From the NCBI GenBank assembly GCA_905221605.1, contig CAJNDS010000461.1, positions 1-64,000 on the forward strand: DNA of 64,000 nt, in the 5' to 3' direction. A program made the translations under genes and the position numbers. Positions 11,549-24,200 of this stretch are shown here, one piece after another. Origin of the DNA: Symbiodinium natans. Lineage: Eukaryota > Sar > Dinophyceae > Suessiales > Symbiodiniaceae. Positions within the stretch are counted from its first letter, which is position 1. Each line of letters begins with the position of its first letter. The notes under the pieces are model-generated. The model saw only the letters and a program-made list of their open reading frames with translations. It was not told the DNA's origin and did not search any database.

Positions 11549-12559
11549 GTGATTGACGCGGATTTTCGTTCATTGGAGGACTCCAAGGCTAAGGATGATC
11601 GAGAGTGGACTGGGAGCACTCGCTTTGCATTGAAGCAAAGGCTGCGAAAGCGCCCGGAGACTTTGCAGCCCCCGAAAGCATTGAAGCCTCAGCCCAAAAC
11701 ATCACCTAAGCCTGAGCCCTCGCAGGCATTGAAGCCCAGTTCTGAGACTTTGCAGCCCAGTAGTTCTCCCATTGAGCGTCGTGTGTTGAGCCGAGGGACC
11801 GAGGTATTGGAGACCTTGGACTCTGAAAACACGATTTTGAGCAGATTGCGCTCTGTTCAAGTGTTTGACAACAAGATGAAAGAAGATCTATTGCGGCTCT
11901 TCCACACTCCTGATCCATTGACTGGAATGGAGCGAACTACTGACTATTGGGTTCAATTGCCTACGTTTTGGATTCGCATGATTCACCAGAAACGAACTGA
12001 TTTGGTTCATCCTGATGATGAGCCTTCCCCGATTGACGCCAAGCGAGACAACGAATTTGGCGACTCACTGATGGCAGATCGCTACACATACATTGTGGAA
12101 TCTCAGTTCCCTGAATCGAATGGTACTGAAATTGAGGACTATTGGTGTTCTGTTCGTGAGGATGATGGTACTGTGAAAGAACCTGAACAAGATCCTCGGA
12201 GGGATTTGTTTCAAGCATGGAGAGGATTCTCTGTCTTTGTTCCCATTCCGATTGAGTATGAGAGAACTGAACAGGAAACCTCAGATAGACATGCGAGAGT
12301 CCCGAAAGGATTGAAGGTTCCTGGTGAACCCTCTTCGTCCGAAAGAAAACAACACGAATTGACTCATTTGCCGTTTAGAGATTGGTGTCCACATTGTGTC
12401 AAGGCGAAAGGCAGACATGGCCCAGCCAAGAAGCAGATTGACCGTCAGCCTGTTATCCAAGTGGACTACTGCTCTAGTGCCACGAATAAGGATTTGCCTT
12501 TGCAGAAGATTCTCTCTGCAGTTGACGTGATATCAGGATTGGGCATGACTACAGTGTAG
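11549..12559 (+). pseudogene. Integrase N-terminal part, copy 2
   Basis: A linker rich in Pro, Ser and Lys leads to the integrase HHCC zinc-binding domain (HELTHLPFRDWCPHC) and the first catalytic Asp (IQVDYC). The frame fails at about 12,547. There copy 1 has roughly 25 bp (encoding VVVPS and following residues) that copy 2 lacks, and a second indel follows at about 12,570. Confidence 0.87.
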
Positions 12560-12605
12560 CTGAACTGAAAAGTTCATCTTCGAATGTGGTAGGACATTTG
12601 GTGTA

Positions 12606-15203
12606 TTGCAGTATGACCAAGAAAGTCCCCTCAAAGCATTGTGTCAACGTGTTTGCTCTGAGTTAGGTGGATTGAGCTTGCGCGCAGCCCCGAAGGAACA
12701 TTCCCAGTCTAGTGGATCTGTAGGACAGATGCAACGCACATTGTACGGACAATTGCGTACGCTACTGTATCAGGTCGAGCACAACACTGGTTTCGCAATT
12801 GACTCCAACAGCGCATTGTACCCTTGGGCAGTCAAACACGCGCAGTGGTTGATTAACCGATACCTCGTGCATTCTGACGGATTCACATCGTATTTTCGTA
12901 GGTGGAACCGAAACTATGAAGGTGGATTGTGCACATTTGCAGAGTGCGTACAAGCTAAGGTCATTACCCCTTCAAAAGCACGAAAAGCAGACACGCCCTG
13001 GAAGATTGCTTTGTGGCTAGGTAGAGACACCGAGGCGAATGAAATCATTGTGGCAACAGAAGACGGTGTAGTGAAAGTTCGCACTGTTAGAAGATTGCCA
13101 CCCTCGCAGCATTGGCAGGTAGGACCTCTGAAGGAATTGCAAGCTCTCCCTTGGAAGCCCAAAGCCAGAGAAGAGCCCACTACTGACTTTGTATTGCCGA
13201 AGTCATTGACGGTTACAGGCAAAATCAGAGACCCTCCTGGATTGGAGAAAAGTAGTGTTGCTACTCCTGAGGTTCCCCAAGAACCCCCTGGTGAAGCCAT
13301 TGCTGAGGAGCTTCCTGCGTTAGAGGATCTTCCGATTCGAGTCGCAGAAACATCGATTGGAGAGACTGAGAGATCCCCGACAGTACGCAGGTCTGCTGAA
13401 GAGGAGATTGGACGCCCAGCGAAGTCTCTTAGGATTGACCCCGATGCACCTTCTGTTCCTCCGCTGAGCAAATCGCAGAGGATTGCCTGCGTGGTAGCTT
13501 CTGTTACGAATTGGATCTGCGGACAGGTTGGTGTAGCTAAGGTCACGACCAAAGATGGCATTGACATTCCTGTAGAAGTCAACTACGACAGTGAAGAATA
13601 CAAAGAAGAATTGAAACTCTCGGAACCGATCATTTGGGACATCACCCGTGAATTCCCTGAAGAAGCCCAAAAGATTGGTATGAACAAAGAGATGAAGTCC
13701 ATGAAAGACTTCACGGTTTACACCGAGAAACCAATTGAAGAGTGCACTGAAGAACAAGTTAGGAATGCCATTGGTGTCAAATGGGTCAAGAGATGGAAAA
13801 CAGACACGGAGTTGCAGATGAGATTGGTAGTCCAGGGATGCTATCAGGACGCACAGGCATTGGACTCTGACACGCTGTTTGCGAGCACGCCGTCATTGGT
13901 CACGCTACGCATCATGCTGATCATGGCGTTGACGCGCAATTGGTGCATTAACCTTGCAGATGTGTCCACAGCATTCCTTCATGCGCCAATGACTGAAGAC
14001 ATTTTCATTTGGCCACCGGCTGAGTACTACCCCGATTTCAAGTGCCTGTGGAAATTGAACAAAGCTATGTATGGCCTGAAACAAAGCCCTCGATTGTGGC
14101 AAGAGCATTTTGCCAAGGTCATGGCTAAGCTAGGATTCAGACGATGCAAGTCTGACGGAAACTTGTATTGTCATTCGTCCAAGCAGCTGTATGTTTTGGC
14201 ATACGTAGACGATTTGCTGATTGTTGGAGATTCTGAGCAGTCGAAGTCGTTCACTGAAGCCTTAGGCAAAGAACTGTTGGTGAAGATCATTGGCTCATTG
14301 GAGCCTGGAACAGAACATTCGTTTCTCGGACGTCGCCTCAAGCACAATGGCGATTCGATTGACATGTTCATGTCGCAGGGTTACATTGAGGAGTTGCTTA
14401 AGATCTACCAAATGGAATCGGCAAACAATGTCAATACCACTGGCACGACCGCATTGAAACGCATGCAAGACGCAGACACGCCATTGGAACCTGCTGAGCA
14501 CGCTAAGTACCGAACCGCAGTAGGGAAATTGCTCTGGCTAGCTTTCGTTCGGCCGGATTGCTCTTACGCTGTCAAGGAACTGTCGCGTGACGTGAAGTCA
14601 CCTACATTGGAAAGCCTAGCTAAGCTGAAGCATCTGCTAAGGTACATTGTAGGCACGAAGCAGTCTGTTCTACGACTACGCCCGAGCCAGATGCGGGCCG
14701 ATTGGCGTTGTACCCTTGACATTGCTTGCTACGTGGATAGCGATTGGGCAGGTTGTTCTCGCACGCGGAAGAGCACCAGCGGAAGCACGGTGCAGGTTCT
14801 TGATTGCGATGTCATTCACTCCTCGAGGACACAGGCCACTGTGGCATTGTCTTCTGGTGAGGCTGAACTGTATGCTATTGGCCAAGGAGTGAACGAGGCA
14901 TTGTTCGTAAAGAATCTTGTCTTGGAAGCGGAGTTTGCGCGACGTGTGCAGATTGTTGCGTACACCGATTCTACTGCAGGTAAGAGCATGGCTACTAGAT
15001 TTGGCGCTGGAAAGCGTACAAAGCACGTAGAATTGCGATACTTGTACATGCAAAATCTTGTACAGAGCGGATTGCTGCAAGTCCGCAAGATAGGAACCAA
15101 GTTCAACCCGGCGGATGTATTGACCAAATACGTCTCCACCGAAACATTGCACAACCTCATTGGGAAGCTTGGATTGGTCAGGAACCAATTTCGATATGGC
15201 TGA
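12606..15203 (+). CDS. Integrase C-terminal part, reverse transcriptase and RNase H (pol), copy 2
   Basis: A long frame of 865 codons. Near the start is the second integrase Asp (YDQES). The position of the third catalytic residue reads SGSVGQMQRTL with Gly instead of Glu. A Pro/Glu-rich linker is followed by RT from about residue 380, with DVSTAFLHAP and the catalytic YVDD at 14,202-14,213 (residue 533). RNase H follows from about residue 705 with YVDSDWAG, SSGEAELYA and AYTDSTAGK, ending after KFNPADVLTK. The Met at 12,606 is internal to the original polyprotein. The RT and RNase H motifs are complete; the integrase half is not. No methyltransferase-like tail follows, unlike the other copia elements here. 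Confidence 0.9.
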   Translation: MQYDQESPLKALCQRVCSELGGLSLRAAPKEHSQSSGSVGQMQRTLYGQLRTLLYQVEHNTGFAIDSNSALYPWAVKHAQWLINRYLVHSDGFTSYFRRWNRNYEGGLCTFAECVQAKVITPSKARKADTPWKIALWLGRDTEANEIIVATEDGVVKVRTVRRLPPSQHWQVGPLKELQALPWKPKAREEPTTDFVLPKSLTVTGKIRDPPGLEKSSVATPEVPQEPPGEAIAEELPALEDLPIRVAETSIGETERSPTVRRSAEEEIGRPAKSLRIDPDAPSVPPLSKSQRIACVVASVTNWICGQVGVAKVTTKDGIDIPVEVNYDSEEYKEELKLSEPIIWDITREFPEEAQKIGMNKEMKSMKDFTVYTEKPIEECTEEQVRNAIGVKWVKRWKTDTELQMRLVVQGCYQDAQALDSDTLFASTPSLVTLRIMLIMALTRNWCINLADVSTAFLHAPMTEDIFIWPPAEYYPDFKCLWKLNKAMYGLKQSPRLWQEHFAKVMAKLGFRRCKSDGNLYCHSSKQLYVLAYVDDLLIVGDSEQSKSFTEALGKELLVKIIGSLEPGTEHSFLGRRLKHNGDSIDMFMSQGYIEELLKIYQMESANNVNTTGTTALKRMQDADTPLEPAEHAKYRTAVGKLLWLAFVRPDCSYAVKELSRDVKSPTLESLAKLKHLLRYIVGTKQSVLRLRPSQMRADWRCTLDIACYVDSDWAGCSRTRKSTSGSTVQVLDCDVIHSSRTQATVALSSGEAELYAIGQGVNEALFVKNLVLEAEFARRVQIVAYTDSTAGKSMATRFGAGKRTKHVELRYLYMQNLVQSGLLQVRKIGTKFNPADVLTKYVSTETLHNLIGKLGLVRNQFRYG

Positions 15204-15390
15204 GCACTGGATCGAAAAAAAAAATTGTTTCACTTTCCCTTTTGTTTCCCCGCCCACCCGACCCTTCGCCCCGCGACGTTACGCGGCTTGGGCCATTGCA
15301 TTGCTTTTCCGGTCCTGTTTGAGGGACCGAGGAATTATGTCGTTTTCGCTTTGACCTCTGCGGTCTAAATTGGATTGCGTTGAGCATTGA

Positions 15391-15404
15391 GAGAAAGAGA
15401 GAGA

Positions 15405-15458
<54 letters not shown>
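15391..15458 (+). repeat. GA microsatellite
   Basis: About 65 bp of (GA)n between RNase H and the downstream ORF of copy 2. Copy 1 has a much shorter CT-rich stretch at the matching place (2,460-2,480), so the repeat has expanded or contracted since the copies diverged. Confidence 0.95.
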
Positions 15459-15459
<1 letters not shown>

Positions 15460-15948
15460 ACATTGCTGTCTTGACAGTGCATTGCAGTCGCATTGACATT
15501 CTTGTCACATGTGCAACATGTCAGTACTGCATTGTGCGTTGTGCATTCAGTCATGTTGTTTAGTGTTTATTGTGTTTAAGATTGATTTTAAGAGCATCGC
15601 TCAACCGCCGTCAACCGCATTGCGGTTAGGTGCGCAGCTAGTCCGCTATTGAGCGGACGACAGCCATTGAAACGACATTGGCAAACAAGGGACCGTCAAG
15701 CATTGCAATTGAACAAATTGCTCCTTCTGACTGTCATTGTAAAAAAAGCCCGAAACCCTGAGTTGATTTTCCAGTGAGCGGATTGCATGAAGAATTGGTT
15801 TTCTGCAAATTTTGAAGCATTGATCACGCTGAACTGTGGCTCACATTGCGTCACATTGCGATCACTCATTCGGGTCTCGGAGCCTAGAGCATTGTGTGCA
15901 TTGCGCCTTTTGAACACTGTCCTTTCTGCAGTCCGTAGATTGGCAACC

Positions 15949-17184
15949 ATGGCCGTCCCCGCAGGTGTGATTGCACCGATTGTCCCATTGGCTGGCTTAG
16001 AACTTAGATCAGTTGAAAGACGATTGCGAGCGCCTCCTGAACGAAAGCGCGATGCAACACAGGGGATTGCAGGAGATCCTGTCTGATGCATTGGCATTGC
16101 TCCCCACAGAGACAGCATGCCTTCCGATCGTTCGGCGGATTGGAATTGACATCGACACAGCGAAAGCGCTTTTGGTGAGGATGAGACTGATTGAGCATTG
16201 CATCGGTGGAGTGCTGCTCAACAATGCCAGCCTCAAGACATTGGAGCCACAAGCTGGATTGAATCCATTGAGGCTTGGATCGTACGCGACCTGCCTCAAA
16301 ACGGAGGATTGGCCCAGTCCAGCGGGCATTGGTCCTTCCGTGGGATTGGCATGGCTCATTGTCGCTTACAGTGCGCAGGCTGGAATGCGCATTGGTGCAG
16401 TCCAACATGGGTTGCCATTGGCATTGGTCACTGCTCAGGAAGGAATGGTCCCATTGACCATTCGCACGCTGCAAGTTCGCAATTGGGTCATTGTGTCAAA
16501 TCACTGGCAGATTGGAAGTGAGATGATCCTGGATGGCTCATTGATGGCGATGCCCTTCTTCCTGGCATTGCCAGAGTCATTGATGCGAAGCGTGGTGGCA
16601 GACGGTGTCATTGCATTGGATGGTTTTCCGTGTGGTCAGGCAAATGCCTTCACCACCATTGACCAGGCATTGGTGAAGCTCCATCAGTGGTGCGATCAGG
16701 TCCCCTCCATTGAGGCAGGATTGCACGAGAATGTATGGATCATTGGGTACCACCCATTGATGTCCCGATTCCCCACGGCACCACGGGAAAGGGCGGATTG
16801 TTGCATTGGCACAACCAGTCTTACTGTGGCCATTGCTTGATCTTGGAAGCCATTGAAGATGGCAACTACCGCCTGAACCCGATTGAGCTGTTGACTGCGA
16901 TGGTGGTTGACACTCGATTGTCACTGAAGGCCCTTCTGGACGGATTGAATTGGGACTTGAGTGGAGCAACGGAGCAGTTTTCGTTCCACCGCCACATTGC
17001 CGTCCCGACACGCCTGAGCAAGCTGATTGGTGCAGGACGCATCGCAGGCATTGGCTCGTCGGCCATTGCTGGAAGCGCAGTGGCAAGGGCCATTGGCGAA
17101 GGCCAGATTGGCAGCTCCGAGCTCACGATCGCGAGCGGAGGCAGCCGATTGAGGATTGCCCTCAACGTCCACCAGATGGACTGA
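15949..17184 (+). pseudogene. Unknown ORF downstream of pol (copy 2), frameshifted
   Basis: Homologue of the ORF at 787-2,023. The candidate start is ATG 15,949 (MAVPAGVIAP). A frame break near 16,010 moves the coding frame to one that reads NLDQLKDDCERLL, aligning with NLEELKERKERLI of copy 1. A second break near 16,755 leads to the last frame (16,735-17,184), with HWHNQSYCG, HRHIAVPTRLSKLIGAGR and IGSSELTI. The restored length would be near 400 residues. It is hydrophobic-rich in places but shows no clear membrane helix or signal peptide. I cannot name it. ATTG tetramers are as dense here as elsewhere in the element, though at different places than in the diverged copy 1 ORF. Confidence 0.6.
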
Positions 17185-17655
17185 TGCCTCACTGGCATCC
17201 AACAATTTTGACTGGCCTGGAAAGATGAGATTGCATTTGATTGGTTGGTGCTTCGACGATTGGTTTTACAGTTGATGCTTTTCATTGGTGATGATGTGGT
17301 TTTTCACTTGCTGCAGCTCATTGGACCCCGATTGGAAACTTTGCTGACCGTTTCTCAGGACCACTCCGTGTGGTGTATTGATTCGGATGCATTGGAGCAT
17401 TCGGTATGCCAACAGAACATTGCAGGTTTCGTTGCAAGTTCTCTTTTGAAGCGATTGCGATTCGCTTGCAAAGCAAAAGGATTGAGCCGAGCCTCTGAGT
17501 GCATTGTTCACTGCTGAGCTGATTGGTAGTCGTTTGCAGTTGAGATTTTTTTCGATATACTCCGTTGATTGGTTGACTGAATCTTTGTTTTACGAAATCA
17601 TTTGAATTGTGACTGGAGAACAGCACAGACAAACATTGTCTCTGCTGAGGGACCG

Positions 17656-17867
17656 TGTTAGAATATAAGGTCACAATTGGCATGCTTCCAGAGAAGCATT
17701 GGCACAGCGACATGCTCAACATGAGCGTTGACTCGGTGCTTTGGCTCAAGGCGGCACAAACAAGATTGCTGAGTGAGTGATTGCATCAAGTGACTTTGCT
17801 GTGCATCTTGTGTATTCTGGATTGTGTGATCAAGCCAGTCTGTGAACATTGATCTTGTAAAATTTCA
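17656..17867 (+). repeat. 3' LTR of copy 2
   Basis: 212-bp LTR, TGTTAGAATATAAGG to AAAATTTCA, preceded by GCTGAGGGACCG as candidate polypurine tract. It differs from the 5' LTR at a few bases. The spliced-leader-like TTTGGCTCAAG is at 17,740-17,750. Confidence 0.92.
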
Positions 17868-17908
17868 CTTAAGCCCCCCCTTTATGCCCCCCTTAAGCCC
17901 CCCCTTAA
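17868..17908. repeat. Satellite spacer between copy 2 and element 3
   Basis: 41 bp of the CTTAAGCCCCCCC satellite, with a CTTAA target duplication at each edge. Confidence 0.9.
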
Positions 17909-18222
17909 TGAAATTTTCAAAGGTCACTTTCTGTACAATATCAAACTGTTATGTAAACTACCAAACACATGACTGTTCAATCAATGGTCTTGACCACACC
18001 ACAATACAAGCATACAACTGTCAGACGCAATCTCTCGCTCAGCAATCTTTTGTGTCACTTGGGCTGAGCCAATCCTTAGCCAATCCTCGTTGGCACCTTG
18101 AGCCTTGAGCCAATGCATCATGGACATGGCAATGTCCACATGCCAATGTTCTCTGTCAGTGTTGCATGTTGTTCATGCAATGGACAATGTACATGTGCAG
18201 GAAGTAAAGCTCAATCCTAACA
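17909..18222 (-). repeat. 3' LTR of element 3
   Basis: 314 bp, direct repeat of 25,514-25,827. On the minus strand it starts TGTTAGGATTG. ATTGGCTCAAG (complement of 18,104-18,114) is followed by a second GCTCAAG, both resembling the spliced-leader 3' end. Confidence 0.93.
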
Positions 18223-21200
18223 CCGTCCCTTGAATGAATGCTTCAGCAATCATTCACACTAACAGCTTTACGACAACCAACTGTACAACAATTCTTGATG
18301 CTGCCGACCTTCTTGTGGGTCAATCTTCATTTTGTTCTAGGGCAGTCATCTGTTACTTGACAAAACAAAGACAATGGTCTGGAACTGGCATCTTGTGGCC
18401 AATTTCTTGTTCTAGAGTTCCATGACCTTTACAATCGCAAGATCAACAACCGCATTGAATGAATGACTTAGCAATCATCCAAACACAGCTTACTCGCAGT
18501 CAATAGAACCAGCAACTAGAGACCAATGAATTAAAAAGCGCTTCTGCCAAAGGGGCTCAATGAGCTCAGTTCTTCTTCACGTCAAGACGGCAATAGCTCT
18601 TGGGTGCAGTCAACCTATCCGAAGGCATTCCTGGATTTGGCAATCTTTCTGTACCAAAGGCTCGTCACTTCGTGTGGCATTCTGAGAAATGGCTTGATGT
18701 CACAATGAGTAGGTCAATGTGACTCAAGATGCTCAATACGGCAGGTCTTGCAACATAGGTGGAGTTGCAATGACTTTCCAGATCCAAGTTCAATACGGTG
18801 TCCAACACCGTACCGAAGATCTCAATGAAAGCAATCCAATCGCAATCATTCGTCTTCTTCCGGAAACAATGCAAAACATCCCACGAAGCAGTCACTAGCA
18901 GACTGCAAACAAAACCAATCACTGTTCGTGCAATGAAATCTGCAGCATGAGAACAATGACAGAACCAAACAAATTTTGTAAGACCTCAATACTGTACGAA
19001 GAGGTTCAAAAGAAGCAGCTGACCAATGAGCAACGCTGAGACAATGCTGTCACTCAAGTAGAACCAACCAGGTTGCATCCAATGCAATCCAGAAGATTCC
19101 CAGGCGCAGCTTTGCAACGGCGATCAATACGCTGCTTTAGATCAGGGTCAAGGAAACAATCTCAAATCTGCACGCCGAAAGAACGACCCTTCTCACAACT
19201 TGCAGAACCGAGCAAGGCCATGTAGAGATAGCAATGTCGGATCTATGGCTTCCTGAAACCAGTGTATGTCAATCACAAGGAAGATATCATCAATCAACTC
19301 GGCCCGAAATAAAATAGTAGATAAGCTAAGCGATCCACAAACCATTCCATCATCCAAAGAACTCTCATGCACTGATACAGTCGCCAATAAAGGTCTGACT
19401 CCACGTAAAACTTGAATTCCAATCCTATACAACTTTGGGTTGTGAGCCCAATGAGGCGTTCCACCAAGCTCGCGGCTACCAGCGACGCTACCAGCGATAT
19501 TTGATCTCACTGTGGTCGAATGAATGCAATGACTTGGTTTGCACATAGAAAAATACGGAAATAAAGAATCACAAGCAATGAGTTCACAAGCGCTGACCAT
19601 TACCACGAAGACAAAGCAACTGCGAATACGTCCAAGCATATGTCAATCCAATCAAAGATCCATCGTTTCACTCTCAATGACCAGAGTGGTTAATGCACAA
19701 CGCTTGCAGAATAACCTATCACCACCAGTGTCCATATTAGCTCTTCGTGACCGTCACACAATCAGGCATCATTGGTGATGTCCTCTGCAATATACATAGG
19801 ACCATCTGTCTGTCAAAGGGCAACGTCAAATCGTGAAATCACAATCGCATCGGCGAAGTGTGCGATGTAAGGATCAATGGCACTCAACAATCGCCATGAA
19901 GAACATCACGCGGAAGCAATATCCGCACAACGCGAAAATCAGAGGCAATGAATATCAGACACCACCAATCCTTAGTGCATCCTGCTCAATCCAGCATGTT
20001 GCCACAGCATCTCGCGCCTTTCGGGCAACAGTACGGGCAATCTCGCCAGTCTTCTTCTCGTAAAGCCATGCTCCAAACCAAGAGGCAACCTCTAGCTGAA
20101 GAAGCAGCAAGGCAATCAGCTGTGGGATATCATGCTGCAATCCTGCAACGATGCAGTGAACCAGACACAAGCTCAATCCATACCTGTCAACAGCTTCTCG
20201 AGGTCAATAAGCTGTTGTCAGCCAAGCACTGGGCAATGGACTCCAGAGGATGAGCGTTCGCCAGAAAACCACAATGCCACTGACATGCGATATAAGTAGA
20301 AATGGGAAAGCCACTTCGTCACAATCGGCACCATGCAGAAAATAGCACCACTTTTTCGCGCTGACTGCAATGTCCTTTTCACCGCCAAAGTAAAGGAACA
20401 ATGCTTCATCTTGTGATCAGTCTGCAGAACGCAAACCAATCTGCTGCGGTCTTGAAAGACGGAACTTGAATCACGCACTCAATGTGCAAGCAGCGCAGGT
20501 AGCGACGATGAGCTGCTGCACAATGAAACTCTGAGTGTTCGTGTTGAGCAACACAAACTCAATCCGAAGACTTGCAAATGCCTCGCACTGTACAACGCCA
20601 ACGCCATCTTCGTGAATCTCGAATGGTCTTGTTATGGCAATCCGAAGAACCAAAAGCAATCACTGGCACTGAAGGAAAAATCATCATTCATGTACTCAAT
20701 ACAAATTATGAAGTCAAAGTCTGCAAAAATACTCTTCTGCCATCTGCACAGTCAAACCAATCCGAGTGGACATGCAGTTCGTGGAATCATCAATAAAGTG
20801 TGTCTCCAATTGTTGAAGCTATACAAGAATGCAACCAGTCTGAACAAACAAAGTCCTGGGGCAATGCTCAAGGCAATCCCGCGGAAACCGTCTCCAGCAG
20901 AATGAATAGCAACCATTTGTCCTTGCCACTTGTGCTCGTCGCGAAGAAAACGCAATCGCAGTACTGGAGAAAACCATGGCTACAACCAGTGATCAGGGCG
21001 TAGGACGAATCAGCAATCGCATCTGCCAGTTTCAAGAAAGAAAACAACAACACTGGGTCAAGGCCAATCAGAATGGTCGCTTCTGCTATGTACAGGAAAA
21101 GGTATGCGCAATTCAGCTCCTGAAGGAACAATGGAGAAAATCACCTACCAATGTTTCCTTAGGTCTGGCTCCTATATACAATTGCTCCTCGGCTATAGGA

Positions 21201-24200
21201 AACAACTTCGGGCAATTCACCCTGTGATTGGTTCCTGAGGTTCCTAAATTCAATCATTCAAAACAGGCTCTTCAAAATCAACACTAGACCACAATGCTCT
21301 CACGAACTTTCTGGAAGTCCAATCCTAACGAGCAAACACGACCGAAAGCTAAATGCAGCACAGATAGGGTCCGGGCAATGAGCAACTGTAACTAAGGCCT
21401 GGGCGGCGAACAACAACAAGCATCTGAGCAATGTGCATCAGTGATACACATCTGGCACCGAATTTTCACGCAAAGAAGCGCAATCGGCTCTTCACGATAT
21501 CAATCTCTAAGACGCAAAGAAAGCAAACTACACACGACAGCTCGACCAACGAAACACAACTATAGCACAAATCAGCCACTCAATCAAAGCATAAATCAGA
21601 TCAACACTTCAAGCCTTCAAGCAATACCTGGAGTCAATGCCGACTCCTGGAGTCAATACTGACTCCTTCCTCCTCTCCGTCCCTCGGCTAAGGCTTCAGC
21701 CGCAAGCCGAACAACAAAGGGATGGGAGGGCGGGAGAACGAGAGGACCAATCAACACGGACGACTCAGTAACACAAAAGGAAAGCACGCAAGCCAAGCGC
21801 ATTAACCAAGGACGCCAAATGCACCAACTCAGGCAAAACAGGAGCTCGTCAGGGCCAATCGCCATCAGTAAGAGGCGTCACCTCTCTCATAACTGGCAAT
21901 GTGCAATAAGCAACCGAGGAAAGCCAATTCACTCCAACACGCAGAATGTAGACAAGACAACCGACCAAGCAAACGGGGCAAGGCAAAACCAACTGGTGTA
22001 GCAATTACACGTTGTTGTTGGCAAAGGTGCAGCAGCAGAAGCCATCACTTCAATCTGCAGCACTGAAATTTCAAGAAAACGCACAAGCAAGATCAATACC
22101 GATCTGTCTCCACAAGCAGCGCTTGTGCCAATAATTCAGGCAACGTCACCCGACAGTGACCAAAGTGATTATGCATGCTAATGAACACAGCGCAAAGGTA
22201 TACCGAGGCAATTAGTCAAGCAAGCACGTAAGCAATACCAACTTCCAGCTTCAACTGCCAAGATGCTATACAGCACACCGCTTCTGCAAGAAACATGCAC
22301 AATGTAAGCAGGACATGCAAAACCGACACCAGCAACACGCGCAACCAACTCAACTCTCAATAGTCAAGCGACAATCACATCTTGCAAGTGGAGCTCAATC
22401 TGACTTGCAAGACTAGAGAAACACGCTCCTCCAATGATCTTGCCGAGAGACCGAAACAGGCAACCAAAACTCGACACACCAAAAGCAACTGCTACAAGTA
22501 TGCAATAAGCACAAACGCTCCACAGGCGGACTGAATGAACAATCTGGCCTGCTAAGCATTGGGAACAGGCTCCCACCTTGATTCTGCCAATCGCTTCAAA
22601 ACCAAAACAATTGAGGAACAACAGGTCCAATCATGAGTCGTAGGAGTTGTAGGCACAACTGTTTTCCAACCAATGTAGCAACGACAACGCAGCACAAAGC
22701 AACCAAAACCAGGCAACCAAACGCACAATACTTGTCATCAACATGAGCCAAGAATCAACAGCGACTCAATCTGAGCCACCTTGACCTGAATCTCCAGTAA
22801 CAAGCAGACGCTTGTAACACAATCAGACTCACAAGCAAGCATACGCTCACCACCTGACTCTTCAATGTATTGCAGCGCAGGCACTAAGCAATAAACTGTC
22901 TCAACTCACGGATCCAACTAGTCACTCCAAGCAAGCAAGCAAGCCAGCAAGCACGCACTCTTCCAACAATCCACAGCTGAAACTCACAACGATTAATCAA
23001 CGACTTCGTCCCTTGAAGAGACAATGTCACGCTTCCGTCCCTTGCTGTGCAATCAGCAAATCTGAGAAAATCAATCACAGCCAAGTACACAAACCCTAGT
23101 ACTTGAGCACACCCGCCAAGGGCTTCTGTACGACAAAACGATTTTTCAATCGACCGATTTTTGGTTTTCGGCGTGTTTTGGGGTTTAGGATCCACGGAAA
23201 GGACCAAACTCATCCAACTGCCAACTTGGGACTAGCAATAAGGCCAGCTTCAAGCGGCGAAATCGACCTGACTGCAATCGAGCACGACAGACAACAAAGC
23301 CAAAAGCCAACAACCACAACGTTGAAGTAAGGCAAGGAATCAATCAGCTCACTCCTTCAAGCACAGCTGCTGTGCACTGGCAGCCCTGCAGAAGGAGATA
23401 TTCCTCTGACCAATCTCAATGCTCACGCGTGCTTTGCAATGCTGTCCCGAGTGAACGGGACACGAAAATAATCAAGGCATGCACTTCTCAAATTCAAGGA
23501 AACGACCAAGGACCATCACAAGTATGCAATCCAAGCAGACAAGCCAACGCTGATCCATCAATCACGCTTCAAGCAGGACAATCAAAACGTTTCCAATGCT
23601 CTAATCTGCGCCGACCATGTCTGAGCCACCGAGAAACAAGCAATCATCAATCCAACACGCTCTGGCAAAAGGCGAACCACATCAACCATCCGAGCACAAA
23701 CCAAGCACGCAGCTCGTGCCTCAACGCACTCCTTGCTGCAATCAAGGTACAACGACAATCATGCTCACACATGCTCAAGCAAAGGCAACAGCGAAGTCCA
23801 ATGCTTCACGCAAGTAAGATTCGACACAGAAAAAGAACACTCTCAAACAACTTGCCCAATCCGAGCTTCGCTGGCGATATTACAAGGTCTCAGCCAATCC
23901 GCGCATCGGAAGCTTTCGCATATCAATGGCTAAGCTGTCCGAGCAGCTTGCGCTTTGTCAGCCGGGCGGCGAGTCCGAGATGACGAAAGACAACAATGAT
24001 AGAGGCTCAACTATACACACCGGTTTGGGGCCAATGTTTTCAAGTAAGCAGCAAGTACTTCAACCATCAATTCCAACTACAAAATCGCACTGTACGTTCC
24101 TCAAAGAACAAATCGGACACTCGCGAATCAAGCACAAGCAATACGACAGTGGACACCTGCAATGCCTTTCAAATTCTCACGCAAGCACTCCCAAGTGCTA

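Larger units (their letters stand above)
8951..17867 (+). mobile_element. Ty1/copia LTR retrotransposon, copy 2
   Basis: Same family as copy 1, in opposite orientation. LTRs are at 8,951-9,164 and 17,656-17,867, with CTTAA at 8,946-8,950 and 17,868-17,872. It has the longest RT reading frame of the two copies, but gag is frameshifted near 9,555, a 10-bp duplication (CCAGGTAGGA) near 11,500 adds a stop, and about 25 bp are missing from the integrase core near 12,550. The stretch 15,204-15,948 is non-coding except for a GA microsatellite. Positions 17,185-17,655 are non-coding and nearly identical to the same part of copy 1. Confidence 0.93.

Noticed and set aside
15391-15458. Functional polypurine tract in the GA repeat
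   Set aside because: Too far from the 3' LTR and variable in length between copies; GAGGGACCG next to the LTR is a better candidate.
23150-23200. Telomere-type repeat (GGGTTTAGG) here, and CCCTAA words near 30,112 and 52,978
   Set aside because: Only one or two units each, with no array.
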